The notes beneath the pieces were generated by a model. The model worked only from the letters and a program-made list of their open reading frames with translations. It made no database searches and was not told the origin of the DNA. This document shows, piece by piece, positions 34,348 to 43,404 of a stretch of 64,000 bases of DNA. The stretch is from NCBI RefSeq assembly GCF_947487805.1, contig NZ_CANKXW010000002.1, positions 558,001-622,000 of the forward strand. Reading direction: 5' to 3'. Position 1 is the stretch's first letter; the number at the start of each line of letters is the position of its first letter. Origin of the DNA: an uncultured Tateyamaria sp. (GTDB taxonomy: Bacteria; Pseudomonadota; Alphaproteobacteria; Rhodobacterales; Rhodobacteraceae). The position numbers and the translations under genes are program-made.

Positions 34348-34725
34348 ATGAAACATCTGATCGCAGCCGCATGCGTCGCCGTCGCAAGCGCCGGCATGGC
34401 CATGGCGGAACCCGCCAGCGGTACATGGAAAACAGAAACCAGCGACACGGGCGCCTATCTGCACGTCAAGATCGCCCCCTGCGGCGCAAATGTCTGCGGC
34501 ACCATCACCAAGGTCGTGGGCAGCGACGACACCTCGAGCGTCGGCAAGCCGATCATCTGGGACATGAAGTCCAAGGGCAGCGGCAGCTATTCCGGCGGCA
34601 AGATCTGGGCACCGGACACGGACAAGACCTATCGCTCCAAGATGTCGCTCAGTGGCAATGCGCTCAAGGTGTCGGGCTGTGTCGGTCCAATCTGTCGTGG
34701 CCAGACCTGGACGCGCCTGAACTGA
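34348..34725 (+). CDS. Secreted DUF2147 family protein
   Basis: 125 residues: signal peptide (1-20, MKHLIAAACVAVASAGMAMA), then PASGTWKTETSDTGAYLHVKIAPCGANVCGTITKV and a C-terminal LKVSGCVGPICRGQTWTR. This is the lipocalin-like DUF2147 fold; the paired cysteines probably form disulfides in the periplasm. Role unknown. A strong terminator follows. Confidence 0.85.
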   Translation: MKHLIAAACVAVASAGMAMAEPASGTWKTETSDTGAYLHVKIAPCGANVCGTITKVVGSDDTSSVGKPIIWDMKSKGSGSYSGGKIWAPDTDKTYRSKMSLSGNALKVSGCVGPICRGQTWTRLN

Positions 34726-34750
34726 TCCCGTCCATCACACGCACCTGATC

Positions 34751-34785
34751 AAAGACCCTGCATAATGCATGCGGGGTCTTTTTTT
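34751..34785 (+). terminator. Strong Rho-independent terminator
   Basis: AAAGACCC-stem / GGGGTCTTT with a TGCAT-AAT-GCATG inner helix and seven T. On the other strand the A-run gives T residues, so it may also serve the convergent CoA-binding gene. Confidence 0.92.
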
Positions 34786-34792
34786 GTGCGGG

Positions 34793-35266
34793 CTACAGCC
34801 GTGACGAAATGATCCCGGTGTTGAACCCACCCATCCTGAGTTCGCCGAACAAACGCTGGTATTCGATCTTGGGGCAGCGGTTCTGGATCACGTCGCTGCC
34901 TTGCGCGCGCGCCCTTGCTGCGGCCTCCGGATGTGCCACGCCGATCTGCATCCAGATCGTTTGCAGACCCGTTACATGCGACAGAGCCTGATCGACGATC
35001 TCGGGCACCGCTTCGGACCTGCGAAAGATATCGACCATATCGACCGGGCCCTCTATTTCGGAAAGATCGGATACGGTCGTGGCCCCGAAGAGCCGCTCAC
35101 CGGCATAGGCCGGGTTCACCGGAATGACGTCGAACCCCTTGAGCGCAAGATACCGCGCCACAAAGTAACTGGGCCGCACGGGATTGGCCGAGACCCCGAC
35201 AAGGGCCACGGTTTTGGTGCGCCGCAAGATCGTGCGCAGCGCGGTGTCGGAATAGGTTTCGGTCAT
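34793..35266 (-). CDS. CoA-binding (Rossmann-type) protein, YccU-like
   Basis: 157 residues, a single CoA_binding domain. KTVALVGVSANPVRPSYFVARYLALKGFDVIPVNPAYAGE is the nucleotide/CoA binding half; VDMVDIFRRSEAVPEIVDQAL and KTIWMQIGVAHPEAAARA the second. YccU-like proteins resemble the first domain of succinyl-CoA synthetase alpha; physiological substrate is unknown. The longer frame upstream has no domain. Confidence 0.85.
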   Translation of the reverse strand: MTETYSDTALRTILRRTKTVALVGVSANPVRPSYFVARYLALKGFDVIPVNPAYAGERLFGATTVSDLSEIEGPVDMVDIFRRSEAVPEIVDQALSHVTGLQTIWMQIGVAHPEAAARARAQGSDVIQNRCPKIEYQRLFGELRMGGFNTGIISSRL

Positions 35267-35293
35267 GCTCACCCCTTTGGTGCGCTGTTTGAC

Positions 35294-35460
35294 AAAAAAG
35301 CGCCCCAATCGCAAAGCGAAAGGGGCGCGCAAGGTACGGAACGAGGGACAGTGAATTAACCAGCAGGAGTTCCAAACCTGCGGCTCTTAACCTCAGATAT
35401 GATCATCTGAGCTCTGGAAAAGAGGTTCTCTCAAACCTGTGAACGAAGTCTTAAATGACG
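35294..35460 (-). ncRNA. Candidate structured RNA or long 3' UTR with Rho-independent terminator
   Basis: No gene lies between the zinc-ribbon gene and the CoA-binding gene (35267-35499). On the minus strand a series of stems is visible: AGGTT/AACCT and CTCT/AGAG near 35420-35440, CTCAGAT/ATCTGAG (about 35393-35411), GCAGG/CCTGC (about 35362-35380), ending in a strong terminator at 35294-35328 (GCGCCCC/GGGGCGC, inner TCGC/GCGA, then six T). It could be an independent sRNA, a structured 3' UTR of the rlmB operon, or a leader controlling the downstream gene. I match it to no known RNA family. Confidence 0.45.
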
Positions 35461-35499
35461 TGCACATAGTTTTGGCACCTTTGGCGGCTGGCGCTCCGC

Positions 35500-35790
35500 C
35501 TAATCAAAGATATCCTCAATGATATCAAATGCTTCCTCAAAGAACTCACCCCAACGCATTTTCTTGCGCCTGGATTTCTTCGGATTACTTTTTTTCGGCG
35601 ATCCTCCGCGCACGGCGGACGGGCGCACCAGTTCGCGGTCGCCTTGCGATTTCTTGGGCAGCATTTTCAGGTCGTGCAGCGGCGCGCCACAGCTGGAACA
35701 GGCCAGTTCGTGACGGTCACGGCCACGCAGCACCAATGCCGCGCGGGTGCCGCAGTAACAGCATGTCGCAATTTTCGTAGGGTATGCGAT
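35500..35790 (-). CDS. Zinc-ribbon protein with basic linker (start probably a non-ATG codon)
   Basis: From an ATC at 35790 the product is 96 residues: IAYPTKIATCCYCGTRAALV...LACSSCGAPLHDLKMLP, then a Lys/Ser/Pro-rich linker and an acidic C-terminal helix (FFEEAFDIIEDIFD). The pair CYC and CSSC forms a four-cysteine zinc ribbon, but only the second half is encoded after the first plausible canonical start (TTG at 35736). AGGAGG lies 5 bases before the ATC. Conserved in Rhodobacterales; function unknown. Follows rlmB by 9 bases. Confidence 0.65.
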   Translation of the reverse strand: MAYPTKIATCCYCGTRAALVLRGRDRHELACSSCGAPLHDLKMLPKKSQGDRELVRPSAVRGGSPKKSNPKKSRRKKMRWGEFFEEAFDIIEDIFD

Positions 35791-35799
35791 CGTGGCCTC

Positions 35800-36576
35800 C
35801 TAGGCGTGGTCCTTGGATGCATATAGGGCAATCGCCGCCGCATTTGAGACGTTGAGCGATCCAAACCCGCCAGCGGCGTCGATTTTCACCAGCATGTCGC
35901 AGGTGTCTCGGGTTTTCTGGCGCAGACCAGGCCCCTCGGCACCCAGCACCAACGCAACGGCACGGTCCTTTTGTCCCGCAAGCGCGGTTTCAATTGTTGC
36001 CTCCGCCTCGCCATCGAGGCCGAGCACGATATAGCCCATGCCCTGAAGTTCCGTGATCGCGTCCGACAGGTTGCGCACCCGGACATAAGGCTGCCGTTCC
36101 AGCGCGCCCGACGCGGTCTTGGCCAGTGCGCCGGTTTCGGGTGCCGCATGGTGGCGTGTGCCCACGACCGCGGATGCGCCCAACACCTCGGCAGATCGCA
36201 GGATCGCGCCCACATTGTGCGGGTCCGTCACCCGGTCAAGCAGGATCAGCCGGGGCGCTTCGGCGCCGATGGCCACGTCCGCCAGACTGCCCCAGTCCAG
36301 CGGTTTGACCTCCAACACCGCCCCCTGATGCACAGATCCAGGGTCAATGGGCGGCTTGAATTTGCGCGGGTCGATGACCTCGGGCGTGACACCGGATGTC
36401 GCGATGGCCTCGGCCAGCTTTGCCTGCGCGTTCAGCGTCACCATCAGGCGCAGTTTCTGCCGCGCGGGGTTCAACAGCGCATCGCGCACCGCGTGCAACC
36501 CGAACAGCCAGACCGTCGCCGCAGCGTCGGCCTTTTTCGCCTGTTCCTTTTCAACGACCCACTTGGGTTTTTTCAT
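35800..36576 (-). CDS. rlmB: 23S rRNA (guanosine-2'-O)-methyltransferase RlmB-like (TrmH/SPOUT)
   Basis: 258 residues. The SpoU/TrmH knot motifs are complete: LLDRVTDPHNVGAILRSAEVLGASAVV, LVLGAEGPGLRQKTRDTCDMLVKID and GGFGSLNVSNAAAIALYA. The N-terminal substrate-binding domain begins at WLFGLHAVRDAL. It methylates the ribose of a 23S rRNA guanosine (G2251 in E. coli). tRNA-Tyr is transcribed divergently. Confidence 0.92.
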   Translation of the reverse strand: MKKPKWVVEKEQAKKADAAATVWLFGLHAVRDALLNPARQKLRLMVTLNAQAKLAEAIATSGVTPEVIDPRKFKPPIDPGSVHQGAVLEVKPLDWGSLADVAIGAEAPRLILLDRVTDPHNVGAILRSAEVLGASAVVGTRHHAAPETGALAKTASGALERQPYVRVRNLSDAITELQGMGYIVLGLDGEAEATIETALAGQKDRAVALVLGAEGPGLRQKTRDTCDMLVKIDAAGGFGSLNVSNAAAIALYASKDHA

Positions 36577-36613
36577 GCGTGCACCTTTGGTCCTTGGGGG
36601 CTGATTTTGTGCC

Positions 36614-36642
36614 TTGACCCCCGATAGGCGGCCCGGTAATCA
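36614..36642 (+). promoter_or_regulatory. Probable tRNA-Tyr promoter
   Basis: TTGACC (36614-36619), a 17-base spacer and TAATCA (36637-36642) are followed by the tRNA 42 bases on. Good sigma-70 geometry. Confidence 0.7.
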
Positions 36643-36684
36643 CGCGCTCACGCTGACCGGGGTCTTGCACCCTAATGGCGCAGT

Positions 36685-36768
36685 GGGCGACAGGCCGCAA
36701 GGTGTGGCAGGGGACTGTAACTCCCTCGCGGAGACGCACGCCTGGTTCGATTCCAGGGTCGCCCACCA
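36685..36768 (+). tRNA. tRNA-Tyr (anticodon GTA)
   Basis: 84-base class-II tRNA with acceptor GGGCGAC/GTCGCCC, long variable arm (TCGCGGAGACGCACG region) and anticodon loop ACTGTAACT (GTA). CCA is encoded. The monomeric IDH gene follows 155 bases later. Confidence 0.96.
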
Positions 36769-36923
36769 CTTTCCCATCTTTCCGCAAGACCACCGCACAG
36801 GGCGCAAAGCCGGGCGCAAACCTGCGACCGTTGGAAGCGGTGAAACACGCAGGGATCGGCTCGACCCTGCCCATTGTATGCTATAGTACACCTTGTGATA
36901 CCAGCAACGGAAAGCCTGTCCCC

Positions 36924-39140
36924 ATGTCTGCCCAGACCCCCAAGAACGCCGATCTGATCTATACCGTCACCGACGAAGCACCGCAGCTGGCCGCCGCCTC
37001 GCTGTTGCCCATCGTGCGCGCCTTTTCCAATGCCGTGGGCCTTACGGTCGAAGAGCGCGATATCTCTGTCGCCGGGCGCATCCTGGCCGCCTTTGGCGAT
37101 CAGGCGGACGATCTGGCCTGGCTGGGCCAACGGGTGACGCAAGCGGACGCAAACATCATCAAGCTGCCCAACATCTCTGCGTCCGTGCCGCAGCTGACCG
37201 CCGCGATTGCCGAATTGCAGGCGCAGGGCTTTGACGTGCCGGACTATCCAGAAACGCCCGCCACGGACGAAGAGCGTGCCGTGCGCGCCAAATATGACGC
37301 GATCAAAGGCTCTGCCGTGAATCCCGTCCTGCGCGAGGGCAATTCGGACCGTCGCGCGCCTGCCGCGGTCAAGGCCTATGCCAAGTCCAACCCGCATTCG
37401 ATGGGCGCATGGTCCAAGGACAGCAAGACCCGCGTGATGACGATGGGTGCGGGCGATTTCCACAGCAACGAAAAATCCGTCACCCTGACGGCCGCGCAGG
37501 CCGATGGCCCGGTGCGCATCGAACATGTCGCCGCCGACGGCACCACCACCGTGATGGCGCAGGGCCTGTCCTATCCTGCGGCTACGATCCTCGACGCCAC
37601 ATACATGTCCGTCGCGGCCCTGACGCAATTCCTGCACGACGCCATTGCGGCAACGGCAGAGGATGGCACGCTGTTCTCGCTGCACATGAAGGCCACCATG
37701 ATGAAGGTCGCGGACCCGATCATCTTTGGCCACGCCGTGCGCGCCTATCTCGCGCCGGTCTTTGATGCCCATGGCGCGGCCATGGCAGAGGCTGGCGTGA
37801 ACCCGAATTCGGGCCTTGGCACGCTGCGCGATGTTGTCTCGTCCATGCCGCAAGGGGCGGAGATCAACGCCGCAATCGATGCGGCCCTGGCCGCGCGCCC
37901 GCCAATGTACATGGTCGATTCCGATCGCGGCATCACCAACCTGCACGTGCCCAGCGATGTGATCATCGACGCTTCCATGCCTGCCGTTCTGCGCGCGGGC
38001 GGCAAAGGCTGGGGCCCTGATGGCAAGGCCGGTGACACCAACTGCGTGATCCCGGACAGCTCTTATGCCGGGGTCTACGCGGAATCGGTGGCGTTTTTCA
38101 AAGAGAACGGTGCGCTTGATCCGACAACCGCAGGCACCGTGCAGAACGTTGGCCTCATGGCCAAAAAGGCCGAGGAATACGGCTCTCACCCCACCACATT
38201 CGAAGTGGCCGCGGACGGCACCATGCAGGTCGTCGCCGCGAATGGCGACGTATTGATGTCGCACGATGTGGCGGCGGGTGACATCTGGCGCATGGCTTCC
38301 ACACGTATGGAAGCGATTGAAAACTGGCTGGCGCTGGCCCTCGAACGGCAGGCCACAACCGGGTACGAGACGGTGTTCTGGCTGAACGAAAACCGCGCCC
38401 ACGACGCCGAGATCATCAAGGCCATCACCCCGATGCTGGAACAGGCGGGCGCGAAGGACCGGGTGCAGATGATGGCCCCTCCGCAAGCCACACGTCACGC
38501 GTTCGAGGCGATCACCCGTGGCGACAACGTCATCGCGGTCACCGGCAACGTGCTGCGCGACTACCTCACCGACCTCTTCCCGATCCTCGAGGTCGGCACC
38601 TCTGCCAAGATGCTGTCGGTGGTCAAGCTGATGAATGGCGGCGGGCTCTTTGAAACCGGCGCGGGCGGCTCCGCACCCAAACACGTGCAACAGCTGGTCG
38701 AGGAAAACCACCTGCGCTGGGACAGCCTGGGCGAGTTCTGCGCCTTGGCCGAAAGTCTGCGGTTCGCCGGTGAGATGCGTGGCTCCACCGACATCGCGGT
38801 TCTGGGCGACACGGCGGATACGGCAATCACCCGACTGCTGACAGAGAACAAGAGCCCGGGCCGCAAGGTCGGGCAGGATGACAACCGCGACAGCCACTTC
38901 CACTTTGCCCTGTTCTGGGCAGAGGCACTGGCCGAACAGTCGCAGGCCCCCGCCCTGGCCGAAACATTCGCCCCAATCGCAAAATCCATGCGCGACAGCT
39001 ATGACAGCATCCTGGCAGAGCTGAAGACCGGGCGTGGCACAGCCGTGGACATGGGCGGGTATTACAAGACCGACGCCGACAAGATCGCGGCGATCATGCG
39101 CCCGTCCGCCACGCTGAATGCGATCATGGACACGCTTTGA
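36924..39140 (+). CDS. NADP-dependent isocitrate dehydrogenase, monomeric type
   Basis: 738 residues, the monomeric IDH-II length (about 740). Recognisable blocks: [72 protein letters not shown]-like segment, [42 protein letters not shown], and [20 protein letters not shown]. It makes 2-oxoglutarate and NADPH. A hairpin with no T-run follows (39163-39190). Longer in-frame extensions upstream pass through tRNA-Tyr and are not real. Confidence 0.97.
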   Translation: MSAQTPKNADLIYTVTDEAPQLAAASLLPIVRAFSNAVGLTVEERDISVAGRILAAFGDQADDLAWLGQRVTQADANIIKLPNISASVPQLTAAIAELQAQGFDVPDYPETPATDEERAVRAKYDAIKGSAVNPVLREGNSDRRAPAAVKAYAKSNPHSMGAWSKDSKTRVMTMGAGDFHSNEKSVTLTAAQADGPVRIEHVAADGTTTVMAQGLSYPAATILDATYMSVAALTQFLHDAIAATAEDGTLFSLHMKATMMKVADPIIFGHAVRAYLAPVFDAHGAAMAEAGVNPNSGLGTLRDVVSSMPQGAEINAAIDAALAARPPMYMVDSDRGITNLHVPSDVIIDASMPAVLRAGGKGWGPDGKAGDTNCVIPDSSYAGVYAESVAFFKENGALDPTTAGTVQNVGLMAKKAEEYGSHPTTFEVAADGTMQVVAANGDVLMSHDVAAGDIWRMASTRMEAIENWLALALERQATTGYETVFWLNENRAHDAEIIKAITPMLEQAGAKDRVQMMAPPQATRHAFEAITRGDNVIAVTGNVLRDYLTDLFPILEVGTSAKMLSVVKLMNGGGLFETGAGGSAPKHVQQLVEENHLRWDSLGEFCALAESLRFAGEMRGSTDIAVLGDTADTAITRLLTENKSPGRKVGQDDNRDSHFHFALFWAEALAEQSQAPALAETFAPIAKSMRDSYDSILAELKTGRGTAVDMGGYYKTDADKIAAIMRPSATLNAIMDTL

Positions 39141-39162
39141 TCCGCTGATCACATGAGACAAC

Positions 39163-39190
39163 GCGCGTGCCGGTCCGAACCGGCGCGCGC
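39163..39190 (+). terminator. Stem-loop after icd
   Basis: A 12-bp stem (39163-39174 with 39179-39190, one G·T) and CCGA tetraloop; no T-run, so it is either a weak terminator or an mRNA-stabilising structure. Confidence 0.55.
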
Positions 39191-39290
39191 CACCCGATTC
39201 AGCGGCTGCGCCCGGATCACCCTGACCTTCCCAAGATGACAAACCCGTGATCTGCATCGCGCAGTGCGGATTCCCTCTTTTCATTTTCCC

Positions 39291-39306
39291 TACCTATCGA
39301 TAGGTA
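39291..39306 (+). promoter_or_regulatory. 16-bp palindrome TACCTATCGATAGGTA over the GST operon promoter
   Basis: A perfect palindrome sits directly upstream of a TATATAAAAT -10-like element, 29 bases before the GST start. Its size and place fit a TetR-family operator; the TetR gene ends this cluster (41821-42354). The same core recurs upstream of the sulfhydrylase gene at 53990-54001. Confidence 0.65.
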
Positions 39307-39334
39307 TATAAAATCAAACCAAATGGAGATGGTC

Positions 39335-39955
39335 ATGAAAGTCTACGACACACCCGGATTTCCGAACCCCACCCGCGTCCGTATCGCGCTTGCGGAAAAG
39401 CAGGCCACAGATCAGGTCGAATTTGTCCCCGTCGACGTCATGGGCGGCGAACACCGCAGCGACGCCTTTCGCGCCATCAACCCCGATGCGACCGTGCCGT
39501 GCCTCGAACTGGGCGACGGAACACGGATTTCGCAGTGCAACGCGATCGTCGAGTACATCGACGGCGCCTTTGATGGCCCTGCCCTGCTGGGCCGCACACC
39601 GCGCGAACGCGCCTTTGTGTCGATGATGAATATCCGCGCCGAGAATGGGCTTTTGAACGCCGTGGCCGCCTATTTTCACCACGCCACCGACGGGCTGGGT
39701 CCGGATCTTGAAACCTATCAGAACGCTGACTGGGGCCAGAAACAGCGCGGGCTGGCACTTGAGACCATGGCCTATCTCGACGGCGTTCTGGCCAGTTCGG
39801 AATACATCGCGGGTGACGCGTTTACCGTGGCGGACATTACCACATATGCAGGGCTGATTTTCGCCGACTTTGCCAAGATCGACATCCCCGCCAATCTGGG
39901 CCACCTTCTGGCATGGCGCGCCAAGGTGTCCGAACGGCGCAGCATCGCGGCCTGA
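39335..39955 (+). CDS. Glutathione S-transferase-like protein
   Basis: 206 residues. Thioredoxin-like N-domain: [22 protein letters not shown], with the glutathione-loop [27 protein letters not shown], then an all-helical C-domain with [21 protein letters not shown] lies 6 bases before the ATG. Probably conjugates or reduces electrophiles. First gene of a four-gene cluster (GST, cupin, amine oxidase, TetR). Confidence 0.9.
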   Translation: MKVYDTPGFPNPTRVRIALAEKQATDQVEFVPVDVMGGEHRSDAFRAINPDATVPCLELGDGTRISQCNAIVEYIDGAFDGPALLGRTPRERAFVSMMNIRAENGLLNAVAAYFHHATDGLGPDLETYQNADWGQKQRGLALETMAYLDGVLASSEYIAGDAFTVADITTYAGLIFADFAKIDIPANLGHLLAWRAKVSERRSIAA

Positions 39956-39989
39956 CGGCGCGCAACGACAAAGGAAAGGACCCAAACCC

Positions 39990-40658
39990 ATGGAACTCAA
40001 TGCAGATTTCGAGGAACGGGTGCTGGTGCACAGCGACACGCTCGATTGGCTGGCCTCACCCATGCCGGGCGTGGACAGGCGGATGCTGGATCGCATCGGC
40101 GGCGAGGTGGCCCGCGCCACCACGATCGTCCGCTATGCGCCCGGCAGCCAGTTTTCCGCCCACACCCACACGGGCGGCGAGGAATTCATCGTGCTCGACG
40201 GTGTGTTTCAGGACGAGCACGGCGACTTCCCCGAAGGCACCTATGTGCGCAATCCACCAACATCGCAGCACACGCCGGGATCCGAACCGGGATGCACGAT
40301 CTTCGTCAAGCTCTGGCAATTCGACATGGCCGACCGGACCCAGTTCCGCAAAACCATGGCCGAAGAGCTGGGCGCGCCGGAAAACGGTGTGGCCACCGCG
40401 CTGCTGCACGAGGACGACCGCGAGACGGTGACCTATCACCACCTCGACGCAGGTGCACAGTTCGATGTGACCGCAGGTGGCGGGATCGAAGTGCTGATGA
40501 TTGGCGGTGAAATGACCCAGGGCGGCGATACCTTGCGCAAGGGGTCGTGGCTGCGCCTCCCCCAAGGCCAGACCCTGCACGCGGTGGCGGGTGACGCGGG
40601 TGCCAAGGTCTGGATCAAGACCGGACACCTGCCCTTTGCCGTCCCGCCCCAGGTCTGA
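39990..40658 (+). CDS. Double-cupin protein, ChrR-cupin-like
   Basis: 222 residues. First cupin has [33 protein letters not shown]-x-QH, the H-x-H-x5-E-x...-H metal site found in ChrR-type cupins; a second, more degenerate cupin follows (139-218). ChrR cupins bind zinc and serve as anti-sigma sensing modules; here no anti-sigma N-terminus is present, so a stand-alone enzyme or sensor is likely. AAAGGA precedes the start. Confidence 0.8.
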   Translation: MELNADFEERVLVHSDTLDWLASPMPGVDRRMLDRIGGEVARATTIVRYAPGSQFSAHTHTGGEEFIVLDGVFQDEHGDFPEGTYVRNPPTSQHTPGSEPGCTIFVKLWQFDMADRTQFRKTMAEELGAPENGVATALLHEDDRETVTYHHLDAGAQFDVTAGGGIEVLMIGGEMTQGGDTLRKGSWLRLPQGQTLHAVAGDAGAKVWIKTGHLPFAVPPQV

Positions 40659-40661
40659 CTC

Positions 40662-41744
40662 ATGGCCAGCGCACTGCAGGCTGCAATGCAGACTGACCTG
40701 TTGATTGTCGGGGGCGGGCTTTCCGGCCTGTCCCTCGCCATGCGCCTTCAGGCAGCGGGCGTCGACTACCTGTTGATCGACGCCCGCGACCGCCTTGGCG
40801 GGCGGATCAAGTGCGCGCAACACGACGGCAATGCCTATGACCTCGGCCCGGCATGGTTCTGGCCGGGACAGCCCCGCATGCTGGACCTTATCCAACGCCT
40901 GGATCTTATCGCATTCGCGCAGCAGGCGCAGGGCGACGCCCTCTATGAAGATGACGGCGGCCGAGTGCAGCGTGCACGCGGGTTTGCGTCGATGCAGGGA
41001 TCTTGGCGCATCGACGGCGGCATGGCCGCACTGATCGACCGGATGGCCGCGACACTGCCCGTTGAACGGATCCTGACCGGGTCGGCGGCCACCACGCTGA
41101 CAGACGGGACGCAGGGCGTTTCGGTCATGCTCGCCGATGGTCGGAACATCGACGCGCGCCGTGTGGCCCTTGCCATACCGCCGCGTCTGGCAGCGGCGTC
41201 GCTGGGTTTTGCCCCGGCCTTGCCCGACACCGCGCTAAATGTAATGGCAGATGTGCCCACGTGGATGGCCGGACAGGCCAAGGCGGTGGCGATCTATGAT
41301 ACCCCATTCTGGCGCGATGCCGGGCTGTCCGGTGATGCGATGAGCCAGCGTGGCCCGCTGGCCGAACTCCACGATGCGTCACCGGCGGATCACAGCGCTG
41401 GCGCGCTCTTCGGGTTCATTGGCTTACCTGTCGCCGCACGCGTCAACCAACACGCTCTTGAACAGGCCATACGCGCGCAACTGGGTCGCCTCTTCGGACC
41501 CGCAGCGCAGGCGCCGGACGCGCTCCATATCAAGGACTGGGCCGCCGATCCGTTCTGTGCCACCGATGCGGACCAAGCGCCCCTCTTTGCGCACCCGCGC
41601 TATGGGAAGCCCGCGGCACTGTCCGACCTCTGGGGCGGTCGCCTTCTGTTTGCCGGGACCGAAGTCGCGCCGGAATTCGGCGGCTACCTCGAAGGGGCGC
41701 TTGCCGCGGCAGAGGCCGCCGCCCTGACCTTCTGCGCGCCCTGA
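40662..41744 (+). CDS. FAD-dependent amine oxidase
   Basis: 360 residues. N-terminal FAD dinucleotide motif LLIVGGGLSGLSLAMRLQ (GGGLSG at about 17-22), the RDRLGGRI segment typical of flavin monoamine oxidases, and a C-terminal LLFAGTEVAPEFGGYLEGALAAAEAAA FAD-binding signature. Substrate unknown; shorter than human MAO (about 520). The start overlaps the cupin end by a few bases. Confidence 0.85.
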   Translation: MASALQAAMQTDLLIVGGGLSGLSLAMRLQAAGVDYLLIDARDRLGGRIKCAQHDGNAYDLGPAWFWPGQPRMLDLIQRLDLIAFAQQAQGDALYEDDGGRVQRARGFASMQGSWRIDGGMAALIDRMAATLPVERILTGSAATTLTDGTQGVSVMLADGRNIDARRVALAIPPRLAAASLGFAPALPDTALNVMADVPTWMAGQAKAVAIYDTPFWRDAGLSGDAMSQRGPLAELHDASPADHSAGALFGFIGLPVAARVNQHALEQAIRAQLGRLFGPAAQAPDALHIKDWAADPFCATDADQAPLFAHPRYGKPAALSDLWGGRLLFAGTEVAPEFGGYLEGALAAAEAAALTFCAP

Positions 41745-41820
41745 CCTGTCCAAACCGCATCGGAGGTGGCACTGACGGGCGGCTTTGCCTATGTACGTCC
41801 TGCATGACAAGGCGCTAACT

Positions 41821-42354
41821 ATGACCAAATCCCGCACCGAACAGATCCTCGACTTTGCCGAGGCGGAAATCCGCAAGAACGGGTTTGATGGCGTCAGCTT
41901 TCGCGACATCGCCGCCGCCATCGGCGTCAAGAGCGCCTCGGTCCACTACCACTTTCCGACCAAAGCCGATTTGGGCGTGGCCGTCACCAAACGCTATGCG
42001 GAACGTATGATGACGTCACTGGGTGCGCCGGATGATGCGGGGATGACCCGGCGCGACCTGCTGGCCCGTGTGGCCGACGTTTACATCGCGGCCTACCGGC
42101 AGGATACGTCGACCTGCCTCTGTGCGGTTCTGGGATCCGTGGTCACACATCTGCCACCCGAAACCCGGCAAGAGGTGCAGCAGTTTTTTGCCACGCTGAA
42201 AAAATGGGTCACAACTGCGATGGAGGGCGCGGACACGCGCCTGACGCCCAACATCGTCGTATCGACCATGCAGGGCGCCATGGTGCTGTCAATTGCAACA
42301 GAAGACGATGCGCCGCTGCACGAAGCCAAGCGGCACATCACCGAACTGGCCTGA
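41821..42354 (+). CDS. TetR-family regulator of the GST cluster
   Basis: 177 residues from MTKSRTEQILDFAEAEIRKNGFDGVSFRDIAAAIGVKSASVHYHFPTKADLG, a clean TetR HTH. The ligand domain holds a CLCAVLGSVV segment with two cysteines, as in thiol-reactive or electrophile-sensing TetR proteins. It probably represses the cluster through the palindrome at 39291-39306. An ATG at 41785 adds 12 residues and is less likely. Confidence 0.85.
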   Translation: MTKSRTEQILDFAEAEIRKNGFDGVSFRDIAAAIGVKSASVHYHFPTKADLGVAVTKRYAERMMTSLGAPDDAGMTRRDLLARVADVYIAAYRQDTSTCLCAVLGSVVTHLPPETRQEVQQFFATLKKWVTTAMEGADTRLTPNIVVSTMQGAMVLSIATEDDAPLHEAKRHITELA

Positions 42355-42357
42355 CGC

Positions 42358-43404
42358 CTAGCGGTTGATCAGCGTCGGCAGGCCCAGCATACGCGACAGC
42401 GAGAAGCCCTTGCCTTCGGGGACCTTGCGCGTCTCGCCATGCTTGATGACCAGCGGCAGGATGAAATTCGCCATACGCCCGTGGCGTGGAATGGCAGAGC
42501 CGGTAAAGGGCTTGCGCTTGCTGATCAGGGAAATCGGGAAATTGGCCATCCGGGCGTGCCGCGGAAAGGCGAACTTGTCCTTGGGCTTGCGCTTGCTCAG
42601 CAGCGGGATCGGGAAATTCGCCATGCGTGGCGCGCCGGGGATTAGCGCATTCTGCCCCATCTTGCCATTGATCAAATGCGGGAAGGGCCACCCGGCCATC
42701 CGCGTATGACGTCCGATCACCGTCCCGGTAAAGGGCTTGCGGCGGCTGATCAGACCGATAGGGAAATTCGCCATCCGCGCATGGCGCGGAAAGGCAAAAG
42801 CGTCCCAGGGCTTGCGTTTGCTCAGCAGAGGGATCGGGAAGTTGGCCATCCGCGCATGACGCGGAAAGGCGAACTTGTCCTTGGGCTTGCGGTCGCTCAG
42901 CAAACCGATAGGGAAATTGGCCATCCGTGCGTGGCGCGGAAAGGCAAAGGCATCCACAGGCTTGCGACGGCTGATGAGCGGGATCGGCCAATCGGCCATG
43001 TGATGGTTGCCATCCGACTGGCCCAGACGGCGCGTCAGCATGTGCGGATGTGTGCCAAAGATCGACAGCGAGGGGCCTGGCACGGTCTTGACCGACACCT
43101 CTTCGACCACGTCGCCCATGTCCGCCGCACCCATCTGCGCGGTCAGCTCGCGGGTCAGCCGCGCGGCGCCCAGCGGTTTGTAGGTGGCCTTGGCAAGCAA
43201 TACGGCCCCACCGTCGGCCAGCCGTTTTTCATAGGCGGCGATGGCACCTGGATCGACCTCTGCCGCAGCCAGTGCCGCGCGGGCGTCATCCGCATCCGTA
43301 AATGCGCTCAGGTCGCTGCGCGGAAACCCTTCGACTTCCAGTGATCGCTTGGCGACAAAAGCCTTGGACGCGTCCTCGAAATATCGCGTGATGACTTGGG
43401 TCAT
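42358..43404 (-). CDS. RMANFPI 25-residue repeat protein, last gene of the puc operon
   Basis: 348 residues. Residues 1-110 form an alpha/beta domain resembling the YflT general-stress domain (TRYFEDASKAFVAKRSLEVEGF). Residues 136-310 are seven 25-residue repeats of the type ANFPIPLLSKRKPxDxFAFP, plus a partial eighth. Repeats 2, 3, 6 and 7 are close to identical; 5 is the most divergent. Each repeat has a hydrophobic half and a basic half with RKP. It overlaps pucC by 4 bases and so is translated with the LH2 genes. Function unknown. Confidence 0.85.
   Translation of the reverse strand: MTQVITRYFEDASKAFVAKRSLEVEGFPRSDLSAFTDADDARAALAAAEVDPGAIAAYEKRLADGGAVLLAKATYKPLGAARLTRELTAQMGAADMGDVVEEVSVKTVPGPSLSIFGTHPHMLTRRLGQSDGNHHMADWPIPLISRRKPVDAFAFPRHARMANFPIGLLSDRKPKDKFAFPRHARMANFPIPLLSKRKPWDAFAFPRHARMANFPIGLISRRKPFTGTVIGRHTRMAGWPFPHLINGKMGQNALIPGAPRMANFPIPLLSKRKPKDKFAFPRHARMANFPISLISKRKPFTGSAIPRHGRMANFILPLVIKHGETRKVPEGKGFSLSRMLGLPTLINR

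Noticed and set aside
35341-35460. 6S RNA, SRP RNA or tmRNA
   Set aside because: I compared the stems and loops with the conserved elements of these RNAs from memory and saw no match; it is kept only as an unassigned structured region.
36672-39284. 870-codon open frame on the minus strand
   Set aside because: It is the antisense of monomeric IDH and has no recognisable domain.
42475-42999. CRISPR-like array of 75-bp repeats
   Set aside because: The repeats are in frame, encode a 25-residue protein repeat and have no unique spacers.
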